Shown here one piece after another: positions 1 to 8,436 of a stretch of DNA of 64,000 nucleotides. A model generated the notes under the pieces. It made no database searches. It was not told where the DNA came from and saw only the letters and a program-made list of their open reading frames with translations. How positions within the stretch are numbered: position 1 is the stretch's first letter; every line of letters starts with the position of its first letter. Position numbers and translations under genes: made by a program. The DNA comes from JBHGXV01 sp041920505 (GTDB taxonomy: Bacteria > Bacillota > Bacilli > Brevibacillales > Brevibacillaceae). The stretch covers positions 12,662-76,661 of the forward strand of contig JBHGXV010000024.1 in the NCBI GenBank assembly GCA_041920505.1. The letters are read 5' to 3'.

Positions 1-261
1 GATGCCGTTGTGCAAAAAGACCCCCAGCTTGGGCGCCACCTCCACCACGTCGAGCCAGCCGTACTCCCCTTCGCGGACGAAAGGTTGGCGCATGGTCGCC
101 GCCAGCCGGTCTTCGTGGTCGTTGTACAAAAAGACCTCGACACGCTCGCCAAGCGTAAGCGGCCGTGTCGCCTCGTTGCGGTGCAACAGCACGTCGACGC
201 CATCCTGGCTCAAGAAATAGCCGAAGTCGCTCTCCCGCGTCACCGGGAGCGAAACGGTCAT
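1..261 (-). CDS. cvfB: CvfB/YitL-like S1-domain RNA-binding protein, partial
   Basis: N-terminal part of a protein whose 3' end lies outside the window. The visible translation contains FGYFLSQDG, VDVLLHRNE, VEVFLYNDHEDRL and EYGWLDVVEVAPKLGVFL, the pattern of the CvfB/YitL family, whose S1-like modules bind RNA. I start at the ATG at 261, but homology suggests a few more residues upstream (LRAGM precedes it in frame). An in-frame ATG at 438 with AAGGA upstream would add 59 Gly/Arg-rich residues and also fits. It lies downstream of ribH on the same strand and could be read from the riboflavin operon. The family call is fairly sure; the start is not. Confidence 0.75.
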   Translation of the reverse strand, partial: MTVSLPVTRESDFGYFLSQDGVDVLLHRNEATRPLTLGERVEVFLYNDHEDRLAATMRQPFVREGEYGWLDVVEVAPKLGVFLHNGI

Positions 262-395
262 CCCCGCCCGCAGCGGGCCTGTGAGCAGGTTGGAACCTGT
301 TTTCGCCGCCCTCCCCTGTCGTCGCGCAACCGTCCGGCCCAAGCCTTGTTTTTTTCCCGGAGCAAACCGGCCGCTCACCTGTCGGCCGGATGCAG

Positions 396-423
396 GGCGA
401 CCGGCCAATCCCCGGCGGTCGCC
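396..423. other. 8-bp GC-rich stem-loop between ribH and cvfB
   Basis: Perfect inverted repeat GGCGACCG / CGGTCGCC around a 12-nt loop in the 253-bp space between ribH and the cvfB core. No T-run follows on either strand, so it is not a standard terminator; it could be an mRNA processing or attenuation structure. If cvfB really starts at 438, this lies inside its coding sequence. Confidence 0.3.
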
Positions 424-514
424 GCGTCCTGATGTCATCCTGGATCACTTCCTTGTCTTTGTTCGTCCGTTCAACATGCCCGCACGAACGAACGCTCATG
501 AGGCTGTTTCGCCC

Positions 515-982
515 CTACTTCGTAAACTGGCGGCTCAGGTTGGCCATTTCAATCGCTGCCGTCGCCGCTTCCCATCCTTTGTTGCCTGCCTTGGTGCCGG
601 CCCGTTCGATCGCCTGTTCGATGCTGTCCGTGGTCAGCACGCCGAAGATCGTCGGCACGCCGGTGGACAGCGAAATGGAGGCGACCCCTTTGGCGCACTC
701 GTTGCAGACATAGTCGAAGTGCGGGGTTGAGCCGCGAATCACCGCGCCCAGCGTAATCACGGCGTCGTAGTTCCCCGACTCCGCCATTTTTTTGGCGATC
801 AGCGGGATTTCAAACGCCCCCGGCACCCAGGCCACGTGCACGTCCGCTTCCTCCACACCGTGCCGCTTCAGCGCGTCCAGCGCCCCGGAAACCAGCTTGC
901 TGACGATAAATTCGTTGAACCGGCCTGCGACAATCCCGATTTTTAAGCCCGTGCCCACCAGATGTCCTTCGAAAATACGCAT
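515..982 (-). CDS. ribH: 6,7-dimethyl-8-ribityllumazine synthase
   Basis: 155 aa, normal family length. Condenses 5-amino-6-ribitylamino-uracil with 3,4-dihydroxy-2-butanone 4-phosphate, the penultimate step of riboflavin synthesis, in the cytosol; the family forms pentamers or 60-mers, often enclosing riboflavin synthase. Visible marks: AGRFNEFI near residue 20, WVPGAFEIP at about 52-60, and RGSTPHFDYV with the catalytic His at about 88. Last gene of ribD-ribE-ribBA-ribH, starting 9 nt after the ribBA stop with a GAGTGAACGAGA-type binding site. Confidence 0.97.
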   Translation of the reverse strand: MRIFEGHLVGTGLKIGIVAGRFNEFIVSKLVSGALDALKRHGVEEADVHVAWVPGAFEIPLIAKKMAESGNYDAVITLGAVIRGSTPHFDYVCNECAKGVASISLSTGVPTIFGVLTTDSIEQAIERAGTKAGNKGWEAATAAIEMANLSRQFTK

Positions 983-991
983 GTGTCTCGT

Positions 992-2194
992 TCACTCCTT
1001 GATAATCTGGAGCAGGTGCCCCAGTTTGTCGTGTTTGGTTTGCAAATACCGCCGGTTCTCCGGGTGGCTCGGCACCTGGATCGGCACCCGTTCCACCACT
1101 TCCAGGCCGTAACCGTTAAGCCCGCGGATTTTGCGCGGATTGTTGGTCATCAATAAAATTTTGCCCACGCCTAGATCGCGCAAAATCTGCGCGCCGATGC
1201 CGTACTCGCGCAAGTCGGGCGGGAAGCCCAGCTTTTCGTTGGCTTCGACGGTGTCGTAGCCTTCCTCTTGCAGTTTGTACGCCCTGAGCTTGTTGATCAG
1301 ACCGATGCCGCGCCCTTCCTGGCGCATGTACAACAGGACGCCTTTGCCCGCCTGTTCGATCTGCTGCAGGGCGGCGTGCAACTGCGGGCCGCAGTCACAG
1401 CGGAACGATCCAAACACATCGCCGGTCAGGCACTCGGAGTGTACGCGCACCAGGGTGGGCTCGTCCGGCCGAATCTCTCCCTTGACCAGGGCCAGGTGTT
1501 CCTTGTCATCCACCTGGTTGGTGTAGGCGGCTATGCGGAACGAGCCGTACTCGCTCGGCAGGGTGACTTCCACTTCCCGCTTGACCAGGCATTCGGTCCG
1601 CGTGCGGTAGCGGATCAGCGCTTCGATCGAGATCAGCTTCAGGTCGAAGCGGCGGGCCACCTCGACGAGTTGCGGCAGCCGGGCCATCGAGCCGTCTTCG
1701 TTCATGATTTCACAAATAACCCCGGCCGGATAGCTGCCGGCAAGCCGCGCCAGGTCAACGGCCGCTTCCGTATGGCCGGCGCGCCGCAGGACCCCGCCTT
1801 TTTTGGCGATCAGCGGAAAAATGTGCCCCGGCCGGCGGAAGTGGTCCGCCCCTTTGCTTTCGTCGAGCATCGCCAGAATCGTCTGTGATCGCTCAAACGC
1901 GGAGATGCCGGTGTGCGTGGTGATCTCGTCGATCGACACGGTAAACGCCGTTCCCTGCTTGTCGGTGTTCACCTCGACCATCGGCTTGAGGTTCAACTGC
2001 CGCGCCCGCTCCTCGGTGATCGGCACGCAGACCAGTCCGCGTCCATGCGTCACCATGAAATTGATCATCTCCGGCGTGGCCGCTTCCGCCAGGCAGACGA
2101 AATCCCCTTCGTTCTCGCGGTCCTCGTCGTCGACGACAATCACCGGCTTGCCGTTTTTCAAGTCTTCCAAGGCTTCTTCAATGGTGTGAAACAT
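992..2194 (-). CDS. ribBA: Bifunctional DHBP synthase / GTP cyclohydrolase II
   Basis: 400 aa fusion supplying both riboflavin precursors. Residues 1-200 are 3,4-dihydroxy-2-butanone-4-phosphate synthase (DDEDRENEGD at 22-31; RAGHTEAAVDL with His141). Residues about 205-400 are GTP cyclohydrolase II, with the zinc ligands Cys255, Cys266 and Cys268 in HSECLTGDVFGSFRCDCG and the RQEGRGIGL active-site motif. Begins 28 nt after ribE and is 9 nt ahead of ribH, so it is co-transcribed. Nothing is missing from either active site. Confidence 0.97.
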   Translation of the reverse strand: MFHTIEEALEDLKNGKPVIVVDDEDRENEGDFVCLAEAATPEMINFMVTHGRGLVCVPITEERARQLNLKPMVEVNTDKQGTAFTVSIDEITTHTGISAFERSQTILAMLDESKGADHFRRPGHIFPLIAKKGGVLRRAGHTEAAVDLARLAGSYPAGVICEIMNEDGSMARLPQLVEVARRFDLKLISIEALIRYRTRTECLVKREVEVTLPSEYGSFRIAAYTNQVDDKEHLALVKGEIRPDEPTLVRVHSECLTGDVFGSFRCDCGPQLHAALQQIEQAGKGVLLYMRQEGRGIGLINKLRAYKLQEEGYDTVEANEKLGFPPDLREYGIGAQILRDLGVGKILLMTNNPRKIRGLNGYGLEVVERVPIQVPSHPENRRYLQTKHDKLGHLLQIIKE

Positions 2195-2222
2195 CCTGTC
2201 TCCCCCTCGCTGCCTAATCTGG

Positions 2223-2882
2223 TCACGCGAACCCGTGCTCGCGCAGAAAATCGATCCCGAGCGACTCCGCCCGCTGCGGTTGTCCTTGCGTCACCGGCCC
2301 GAGGAGCAGTCGTTCGATGTACTTGCCGATGATGTCGCACTCCAGGTTGACGATGTCTCCCGGATACTTGTCCCGCAAGTTGGTATGCCCCAAGGTGTGC
2401 GGGATGATCGAAATGGTGAACCCTTCGCCTGTGGTGTCGACGATCGTCAGGCTGATCCCGTCCACGGTGATCGAACCGCGCGCCACCATGTACCGGTGCA
2501 GGTCGCGCGGCGCCTGGATGTGGAACAACACCGCGTTGGCATGCGGTTCCCGCGATAGGATCACCCCCGTGCCGTCTATGTGTCCGGAGACGATGTGGCC
2601 GCCGAACCGGTCTCCCATCGCCATCGCCCGCTCCAGGTTGACCACCTGTCCGCGCTTTAGCCGCCCGAGGCTGGTCTTCTTCATCGTCTCCGGCATCACG
2701 TCCGCGGTAAAATGGGTGGACGTGAACGACGTCACCGTGAGACAAACCCCGTTGACCGCGATGCTGTCGCCAAGCCGGACATCCTCCAGCACCTTGTTCG
2801 CCTGAATCAACAGCCGACTCCACTGGGCGCCGCCTTCGATCGCGGCCACACAGCCCAATTCCTCCACGATGCCTGTAAACAC
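2223..2882 (-). CDS. ribE: Riboflavin synthase alpha chain
   Basis: 219 aa from a GTG start at 2882. The start is chosen because the family begins MFTGIVEELG and a GGGGGAG binding site precedes it; a longer in-frame ORF upstream overlaps ribD and is not family-like. Dismutates two lumazine molecules to riboflavin. Two homologous beta-barrels are visible, each with a GxxxxVNGVCLTV- or GxITVDGISLTIV-like core, followed by the C-terminal ECDIIGKYIERLL segment. Starts 19 nt after the ribD stop. Called ribC in some Bacillus nomenclatures. Confidence 0.96.
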   Translation of the reverse strand: MFTGIVEELGCVAAIEGGAQWSRLLIQANKVLEDVRLGDSIAVNGVCLTVTSFTSTHFTADVMPETMKKTSLGRLKRGQVVNLERAMAMGDRFGGHIVSGHIDGTGVILSREPHANAVLFHIQAPRDLHRYMVARGSITVDGISLTIVDTTGEGFTISIIPHTLGHTNLRDKYPGDIVNLECDIIGKYIERLLLGPVTQGQPQRAESLGIDFLREHGFA

Positions 2883-2901
2883 GGCTGTCCGCTCCCCCTC
2901 T

Positions 2902-3996
2902 CTACTCGAACTGCGGATAGCCGACAATCCGCAAATCTTGTTCGCTGATCCGCTCCACTTCGATGTCGCGCAAGGGGATCGCGTCCTCCATCGACAGGAT
3001 GCCGCTGCCGCCAAACGGCGTCGGCGCTCCGGCTCCGCCCACCAGTTTCAGCGAGACGTAGCTGATTACCTTGTTGATGGCACGGGCGGCGAGAAACGCC
3101 CCGTTGATCGCCGCGCCGCCCTCGACCAACAGCGAGGTGATCCCCCGCTGGCCGAGCGATTGCAGCACGCTAAGCACATCCACCTTGTCGCTTTCGTCCA
3201 GCCTAATCACCGTGACCCCTTTTTCCGCCAACGCCTGCTGTTTCGCAAGCGGCGCGCGCTCAGTCGTGTACACCCAGGTGGGGGCGACGCCGTCGTTGAC
3301 CACGCGGGCGGTCAACGGTATGCGCAGCGTGGTGTCGAGGATCACCCGCACCGGATGGCGGCCTTCCCCCTCCATCCGTACCGTCAATGCCGGATCGTCG
3401 GTGATCACCGTGTTCACCCCGACCAGAATCGCGTCGTACTGGTGGCGCAGGATGTGCACTTCTTCCCTGGCGGCCGCACCGGACACCCAGCGGCTGTGTC
3501 CCGTCTCGGTAGCCACCTTGCCGTCCAGCGTGCTCGCGGTCTTCACGGTCACGAACGGCCTTTTGGTGGTGATGTAGTGGAAAAAGATTTCATTCAACTT
3601 GCGCGCCTCCGTCTCCAACACACCCACCGTGACGTCCACGCCGGCTTCGCGCAAGCGGCCCACGCCCCGCCCGGACACCTGCGGGTTCGGATCCAGCGTG
3701 GCGACCACGACGCGCGACACACCCGCCTGAACGATCGCCTCGGCGCAAGGGGGCGTCCGCCCGTGATGACTGCATGGCTCCAGCGTGACGTACAGGGTGG
3801 CGCCCCGCGCCTTTTCCCCCGCCATGCGCAGCGCGTGCACTTCCGCGTGCGGTTCACCCGCCTTCAGGTGGGCACCCAGGCCGACGATCGCGCCGTCGCG
3901 AACGACGACCGCCCCGACCACGGGATTGGGGCTGGTTTGTCCCGCCGTACCGCGCGCCATCTGTAAGGCCAACGACATGTAGTCCACATCGCGCAT
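2902..3996 (-). CDS. ribD: Riboflavin biosynthesis deaminase/reductase
   Basis: 364 aa from the ATG at 3996 (AAAGGG upstream); an in-frame extension to 4179 is not family-like. Residues 1-145 are a zinc deaminase: HAEVHAL at 50-56 and PCSHHGRTPPC giving ligands His50, Cys75 and Cys84. Residues about 148-364 are the NADPH-dependent reductase (PFVTVKTASTLDGK, DAILVGVNTVITDDP, GGAAINGAFL). It performs deamination and side-chain reduction of the pyrimidine intermediate. First gene of the operon; a TATAAT element lies about 40 bp upstream. Confidence 0.96.
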   Translation of the reverse strand: MRDVDYMSLALQMARGTAGQTSPNPVVGAVVVRDGAIVGLGAHLKAGEPHAEVHALRMAGEKARGATLYVTLEPCSHHGRTPPCAEAIVQAGVSRVVVATLDPNPQVSGRGVGRLREAGVDVTVGVLETEARKLNEIFFHYITTKRPFVTVKTASTLDGKVATETGHSRWVSGAAAREEVHILRHQYDAILVGVNTVITDDPALTVRMEGEGRHPVRVILDTTLRIPLTARVVNDGVAPTWVYTTERAPLAKQQALAEKGVTVIRLDESDKVDVLSVLQSLGQRGITSLLVEGGAAINGAFLAARAINKVISYVSLKLVGGAGAPTPFGGSGILSMEDAIPLRDIEVERISEQDLRIVGYPQFE

Positions 3997-4033
3997 CCCG
4001 GCCACACCCTTTCCATTGGATTGGTTATTTCTC

Positions 4034-4039
4034 ATTATA
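4034..4039 (-). promoter_or_regulatory. -10 element of the rib operon promoter
   Basis: TATAAT on the minus strand (preceded by GTG), 38 bp upstream of the ribD ATG. No good -35 hexamer is evident at 17 bp. The leader between it and ribD is too short, and lacks the conserved blocks, for an FMN riboswitch. Confidence 0.5.
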
Positions 4040-4237
4040 CACAATGTTGACCATGACGCCCACGCCGGAAGTGTCCCGGCAAAGGTGAAAGACAGCTTGA
4101 CGATTTTTACACCTGCTTTACCACCGCGCCTCAAAACCATGGTAAAATAGACAAGTCTGCACGGCTTGCACATACACATGTGTTGTCCGGGTTTCTTTGG
4201 GACCCGGGAGAATCATCTGCGATGGGAGCGAAACGCG

Positions 4238-5020
4238 ATGTTGGAATACCTGGAATCCATTTTTCTTGGCATCGTCCAAGGCTTGACTGAGTTTTTGCCG
4301 ATTTCCAGTACCGGCCATCTGGTTCTGTTCGGGAAAATGTTCGGGCTGCGCGAAGCGGGACTCTTGTTTGACACCCTGCTTCACCTGGGCACGCTGGTCG
4401 CGGTGATCGTCGTCTTTTGGGAGGAAGTGAAGCACATCCTGACGCATCCGTTCAGCCGCCTGAGCCGCCTCCTGATCGTCGGCACCATCCCGACCGCGAT
4501 TATCGGCTTGTCGTTCAAGGACTACTTCGAGGAAATCTCCCGCACCGGCCAGACGATCGGCGTGGAATTCATCGCCACGGGTCTGATCCTCTGGGCGGTG
4601 GAGTCGATGCGCAAGGGGCACCGTTCGTTCGAGCAGATCAACTACACGGACGCCCTGATCATCGGCACCCTGCAGGGCGCGGCGATCCTGCCCGCCATCT
4701 CCCGTTCCGGCCTGACGATCGCGGGTGCCTTGTTGCGAGGCATCGACCGCGCCGACGCCGCCCGGTTCTCGTTCCTTTTGTCGTTGCCGGCGATCCTCGG
4801 CGCCGTGGTGCTGCAAACCAAGGACTTGGTGGAACAACCGCCGGAAACGGCATTGTTTCTGCCGATGCTCGCAGGCACCGTGTTTGCCTTCCTTTCCGGT
4901 TATCTGGCGATCCGCTGGATGCTTCGGCTGATCAGCCTGGGCTCGATGAAAGGCTTCGCCGTATACGTCTGGGTGCTCGGCGCGGGCATCATCACCCTGC
5001 AGTTGTTGGGCAAGTGGTAA
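4238..5020 (+). CDS. uppP: Undecaprenyl-diphosphatase
   Basis: 260 aa from the ATG at 4238 (GGGAGCG 8 nt upstream). BacA/UppP family integral membrane phosphatase that recycles undecaprenyl pyrophosphate for cell-wall synthesis and gives bacitracin tolerance. Both signature motifs are present: EFLPISSTGH at about 18-27 and PAISRSG at about 152-158, plus at least six hydrophobic segments. Normal family length. Divergent from ribD and convergent with the LysM-CAP gene, with which it shares a terminator. Confidence 0.96.
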   Translation: MLEYLESIFLGIVQGLTEFLPISSTGHLVLFGKMFGLREAGLLFDTLLHLGTLVAVIVVFWEEVKHILTHPFSRLSRLLIVGTIPTAIIGLSFKDYFEEISRTGQTIGVEFIATGLILWAVESMRKGHRSFEQINYTDALIIGTLQGAAILPAISRSGLTIAGALLRGIDRADAARFSFLLSLPAILGAVVLQTKDLVEQPPETALFLPMLAGTVFAFLSGYLAIRWMLRLISLGSMKGFAVYVWVLGAGIITLQLLGKW

Positions 5021-5031
5021 CAAGTCATGAC

Positions 5032-5079
5032 AAAACGCTTCCGAGTCTCCCGCACAGGCGGAGAACCGGAAGCGTTTTT
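5032..5079 (+). terminator. Rho-independent terminator after uppP
   Basis: 12-bp stem AAAACGCTTCCG / CGGAAGCGTTTT with a 23-nt loop, followed by TTTTTGG on the plus strand and by AAAA/TTTT on the other side. It can serve both convergent genes. Confidence 0.85.
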
Positions 5080-5090
5080 GGTTGATTGCG

Positions 5091-5750
5091 TCACGGCCGG
5101 ATAAACATCTGGGTCCAATAGGTTCCGTAGCTGCCCCCTTTGGCGTAGCCGACGCCGATCTGCGTAAACTGGGGATTCAGGATGTTTTGCCGGTGTCCGG
5201 GGCTGTTCATCCAGCCGCGCATCACATCGGCTGCCGTCTTCTGACCGGCGGCGATGTTTTCCCCGGCGCTTGTATAGCTGATGCCAAATGACCGCATCAT
5301 CTGAAACGGCGAGCCATACGTCGGCGACTGATGGGAAAAGTACCTTCGATCCCGCATGTCCTGCGACTTGATCCGCGCCACCCGCGCCAGTTGCCAGTTG
5401 GCCGCAAGCGGCCGCAGCCCCCGATTGGTCCGCTCCCGGTTGACGAGCGCGACCACCTGGTTCTCGATCGCCTTGACTGCGCTTAAAAGCGGCACGGTCA
5501 CCTTGTTGCCGGGATAGATCAGATGAGGATTGGCAAACTGCGGATTGGCCCGAATGATCTCGGAAAGCCCCACCTGGTACTTGACGGCGATCTTCCACAA
5601 GCTGTCGCCAGGTTTGACGATATAGACATCCGTGTCAGGGGCCGGTTGGGCCGCTGCCGCGAAGACCGTGCCCCCACCGCTTCCCAGCGGCGACAGGACG
5701 GCCAGCATAACGGCGACAGACGAGAGCAGCGCCTTGTGTAGTTTCCTCAA
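5091..5750 (-). CDS. Secreted LysM-CAP domain protein (YkwD-like)
   Basis: 219 aa from a TTG start at 5750 behind GGAGGGG. A signal peptide (about residues 1-31, ending VFA-AA) is followed by one LysM peptidoglycan-binding module at about 38-82 (YIVKPGDSLWKIAVKYQV, NPHLIYPGNKVTVP) and a CAP/SCP domain at about 95-218 with HQSPTYGSPF, AGENIAAGQ, WMNSPGHRQNIL and IGVGYA. Bacilli homologues include YkwD and the spore-coat SafA-associated type; the enzymatic role is unknown. The TTG overlaps the stop of the upstream gene (TTGA), so translation is probably coupled. Confidence 0.9.
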   Translation of the reverse strand: MRKLHKALLSSVAVMLAVLSPLGSGGGTVFAAAAQPAPDTDVYIVKPGDSLWKIAVKYQVGLSEIIRANPQFANPHLIYPGNKVTVPLLSAVKAIENQVVALVNRERTNRGLRPLAANWQLARVARIKSQDMRDRRYFSHQSPTYGSPFQMMRSFGISYTSAGENIAAGQKTAADVMRGWMNSPGHRQNILNPQFTQIGVGYAKGGSYGTYWTQMFIRP

Positions 5751-5962
5751 GGTTGTTGCCCCCTCCCCCCGTTTTCCACCCGCCGTCTGGCCGCCAGCTT
5801 CAGCGCGAACAGCGCCGCCGCCCAGACAGCCGTGGCGAGCAGGGTGGTCGACAGCCAGGTGGGGGTGCCCAACAATAGGTACAACGCCGCATGGGCGACG
5901 AACACACCCAAAATCCACGCGAACAGGTTCATCTGCTGAAAAAACGTCCAAAATGCGTTCAT
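5747..5962 (-). CDS. Small two-helix membrane protein
   Basis: 71 aa from the ATG at 5962 (AGGAGG 8 nt upstream); an alternative ATG seven codons earlier has its GGGAGG too close. Two hydrophobic segments (about residues 9-30 and 36-56) separated by a short LGTPTW turn, then a basic RRR tail. No family recognised. It sits between a Toprim gene and the LysM-CAP gene in an apparent three-gene operon and overlaps the latter by 4 nt. Confidence 0.7.
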   Translation of the reverse strand: MNAFWTFFQQMNLFAWILGVFVAHAALYLLLGTPTWLSTTLLATAVWAAALFALKLAARRRVENGGRGQQP

Positions 5963-6017
5963 CTCTTCTGCCTCCTGTGACATTCCTCCCTACTGGTATT
6001 GCCACAAGAGGCCGCTT

Positions 6018-6356
6018 TTATCCCTGTGGCCGCTGCACGAGAAACCCGAACTTCTCCAGGATTTCCGCCAGTTGATCCAGCGGCGTGTTGGCTACCTGCG
6101 CAAACATTCGCCTCGTCCTTATGTGAATGGCGTCGGGGAAATCTTCGCGCAACTGGGCGCGCAACTTTTTGCCGCTGTCGTCTTCGTCGGTGAAGACATA
6201 AATCTCCGCTTCGGCGCCGATCTGGCGGTGGAGCCGGTCGGCCTTGTCGCTGCTGTAGGTTCCGTTGGTGCAATAAATCGGAACCGGTTCGGCCAAAACC
6301 CGAAGCAAACGGTCCCGATCGGTTTTTCCTTCGACGATGATTACGCGCTCCTCCAC
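6018..6356 (-). CDS. Small Toprim-domain protein (YusF-like)
   Basis: 112 aa from a GTG at 6356 with AAGGGAG 9 nt upstream. It is essentially a lone Toprim fold: IIVEGKTDRDRLLRVL with the catalytic-type Glu near residue 9, then FTDEDDSGKKLRAQL carrying the DxD pair near residue 57. Toprim domains occur in RNase M5, primases and topoisomerases; stand-alone versions such as B. subtilis YusF have no proven substrate. Probably first gene of a small operon; a TATACT lies at 6406-6411. Confidence 0.8.
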   Translation of the reverse strand: MEERVIIVEGKTDRDRLLRVLAEPVPIYCTNGTYSSDKADRLHRQIGAEAEIYVFTDEDDSGKKLRAQLREDFPDAIHIRTRRMFAQVANTPLDQLAEILEKFGFLVQRPQG

Positions 6357-6571
6357 GGTTGAACGCTCCCTTCAGCCGTTGTCCCATCTGCTGCGATTTT
6401 CTTTTAGTATACCAAATCAAGGGAGAGTGGAGGTTTCACTCTTTCTTCCTGATTGAACTTTAGATTCGTCAACGAAGACGATCTCTATCCGCCAGGAAAA
6501 GGTTGGAAGGCACCTATTGACAAAAAGCGAGAAAGAAGATTAAAGAAAAGAAACGATCAGACGATAGCGGG

Positions 6572-6922
6572 TCAGCCTTTGGGACGAAACACGGCGGCGG
6601 CGAAAAAGCCAAATACAATCGCCGCTGAAATCCCGGCGCTCGTCACTTCGAAGATGCCGGTCAACACTCCGATCACGCCATGTTGCTGCGCCTCGGTCAT
6701 CGCTCCGTGCACCAAGGCGTTGCCAAAACTGGTAATCGGCACCGAAGCGCCGGCGCCGGCAAATTTGATCAATGGTTCGTACAGACCGAGTCCGTCCAGC
6801 ACCGCGCCGGTGACGACGAGCGCCGTCATCGTATGGGCGGGTGTCAATTTCACCACGTCCATCAAAAATTGACCGACGGCGCAAATCGCCCCGCCGACAA
6901 GAAAGGCCCACAAAAAAATCAT
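6572..6922 (-). CDS. spoVAE: Stage V sporulation protein AE (SpoVAEb type)
   Basis: 116 aa, start ATG at 6922 with AAGGAGGAGAG upstream. Membrane protein of the SpoVA channel that moves Ca-dipicolinate into the forespore and out at germination. Typical marks: FLVGGAICAVGQFLMD, LVVTGAVLDGLGLYEPL, GAGASVPITSFGNALVHG. Last gene of the DUF1657-2Duf-spoVAC-spoVAD-spoVAEb operon, 13 nt after spoVAD. Its neighbours match the accessory 'spoVA2' type operon rather than the seven-gene spoVA housekeeping operon. Confidence 0.93.
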   Translation of the reverse strand: MIFLWAFLVGGAICAVGQFLMDVVKLTPAHTMTALVVTGAVLDGLGLYEPLIKFAGAGASVPITSFGNALVHGAMTEAQQHGVIGVLTGIFEVTSAGISAAIVFGFFAAAVFRPKG

Positions 6923-6935
6923 CGCACTCTCCTCC

Positions 6936-7940
6936 TTACTCCGCTTCGATCGAGACAGCGTGGGCGACGCAAGGAATCGTCTCCTTCTGCTGGTAGCTAA
7001 TCGGCGAGAGCAGGGCGCCGGTGGCGATCACCAGAATGCGCTTCCACTTGCCTTCGCGCATCCCGTTTAGCAGGTGGCCGTAGGTGACCGTGGCGACACA
7101 ACCGCACCCGCTGCCGCCGGACCAGACGTTGGGATTGTCACCGTAGATCAACATGCCGCAGTCCACATAACGCTCAAGCGGCACGTGCAGATGGTGCTTG
7201 GGTAACAGCTCGGACAAAATCGAGTGGCCCACTTTTCCCAAATCGCCGGTCGCGATGAGATCGTAATAATCAAACGGCAGCCGCCGGTCGCGAAAATGGG
7301 CCTCGATCGTGTCCAACGCGGCCGGCGCCATCGCCGCCCCCATGTTGAACGGATCGGTCATCCCCATGTCCACCACCCGGCCGATCGTCGCCGAGGTGAC
7401 ACAAGGCCCCTGTCCCGACGCGGCCACAACCGCAGCTCCCGCCCCGGTCACTGTCCACTGCGCGGTCGGGGGCTTTTGCGAACCGTATTCCGTGGGATAG
7501 CGGTAGTGCTTTTCCGCCGCGCTGTTGTGACTGCACGTGCCAGCCAACACATAGTCCGCCGAGCGGCTGTCGACGATAAGCGACGCCAGGGCCAGTCCCT
7601 CCATCGCCGTCGAACACGCGCCGAACAGGCCAAGAAACGGCACTCCCAAGGTGCGCGCCGCAAAATTGGATGAAATAATCTGGTTCATCAGGTCTCCGCC
7701 CAGAAAGAACTGGATCTTGTCCTTCGTCAGACCCGCTTTTTCGATCGCCTTGTCGCACGCCTCTTCCAGCAGCGCCTTCTCCGCCTTTTCCCAACTGTCC
7801 TGATTCATCATCAAATCGCCGTGCAGGGTGTCGAAATCGTCCGCCAGCGGCCCTTTGGCCTCGAATGGTCCACCGATGGCCGCCGCCCCGATGATCGTCG
7901 GCCTGCCGGAAAACACCCATGTCTGATGCCCTTGGCGCAT
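6936..7940 (-). CDS. spoVAD: Stage V sporulation protein AD
   Basis: 334 aa from the ATG at 7940 (GGAGGGTGAAACA). Soluble, thiolase-fold subunit that binds dipicolinic acid on the SpoVA channel at the forespore inner membrane. Visible family marks: WVFSGRPTIIGAAAIGGPFE at the N terminus, FLGGDLMNQIISSNFAARTL, FGACSTAMEGLALAS, and GDNPNVWSGGSGCGC. The gene is 4 nt after spoVAC. No truncation. Confidence 0.96.
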   Translation of the reverse strand: MRQGHQTWVFSGRPTIIGAAAIGGPFEAKGPLADDFDTLHGDLMMNQDSWEKAEKALLEEACDKAIEKAGLTKDKIQFFLGGDLMNQIISSNFAARTLGVPFLGLFGACSTAMEGLALASLIVDSRSADYVLAGTCSHNSAAEKHYRYPTEYGSQKPPTAQWTVTGAGAAVVAASGQGPCVTSATIGRVVDMGMTDPFNMGAAMAPAALDTIEAHFRDRRLPFDYYDLIATGDLGKVGHSILSELLPKHHLHVPLERYVDCGMLIYGDNPNVWSGGSGCGCVATVTYGHLLNGMREGKWKRILVIATGALLSPISYQQKETIPCVAHAVSIEAE

Positions 7941-7944
7941 TGTT

Positions 7945-8418
7945 TCACCCTCCCAGCGTGATCAGTGTCTTCAACAGCCCGATGACAAACGCGGCAAACA
8001 CCCCGAACACGATCACCGATCCGGCCAGTTTGAACATGTTGCCGCCGACACCGAGCACAAAGCCCTCGCTGCGGTGCTCGATCGCTGCCGACGCTATCGC
8101 GTTGCCAAACCCGGTCACCGGCACCACTGTTCCCGCGCCTGCCCATTGCGCGATCCGGTCATACACCCCAAGCCCGGTCAGCAGCACGGAGCCAAAAATC
8201 AGCACCGCCACGGTCGGATTGGACGCCGATTTTTCCGAGAAGTGAAAGACGTGGATAAACATCTCTTGCACCACCTGGCCGATCACGCAGATCAGTCCGC
8301 CGACCGCATACGCGCGAACGATGTTGCGAACGACGGGCCGTTTTGGCTCATGCCGTCTGGCCAAATCCTGATACTGCTGCTGTGTGATCGTCAGCTTCTG
8401 CTTTTTCTGATTTGCCAT
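7945..8418 (-). CDS. spoVAC: Stage V sporulation protein AC
   Basis: 157 aa, ATG at 8418 behind GGGAGATGGTGG. Multi-pass membrane subunit of the SpoVA DPA channel; B. subtilis SpoVAC acts as a mechanosensitive channel. Visible: YQDLARRHEPKRPVVRNIVRAY, AYAVGGLICVIGQVVQEMF, GVYDRIAQWAGAGTVVPVTGFGN, which parallels SpoVAE and is typical of the paired AC/AE fold. Starts 18 nt after the 2Duf gene. Confidence 0.96.
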   Translation of the reverse strand: MANQKKQKLTITQQQYQDLARRHEPKRPVVRNIVRAYAVGGLICVIGQVVQEMFIHVFHFSEKSASNPTVAVLIFGSVLLTGLGVYDRIAQWAGAGTVVPVTGFGNAIASAAIEHRSEGFVLGVGGNMFKLAGSVIVFGVFAAFVIGLLKTLITLGG

Positions 8419-8436
8419 ACCACCATCTCCCGTTGT

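Noticed and set aside
4000..4160. FMN riboswitch upstream of ribD
   Set aside because: None of the conserved RFN blocks could be found on the minus strand.
6453..6600. Plus-strand ORF beginning FRFVNEDDLYPPGKGWKAP with a basic tail
   Set aside because: The first 40 residues look protein-like, but there is no RBS and the frame then runs antisense through spoVAE; could be a decayed gene, not supportable.
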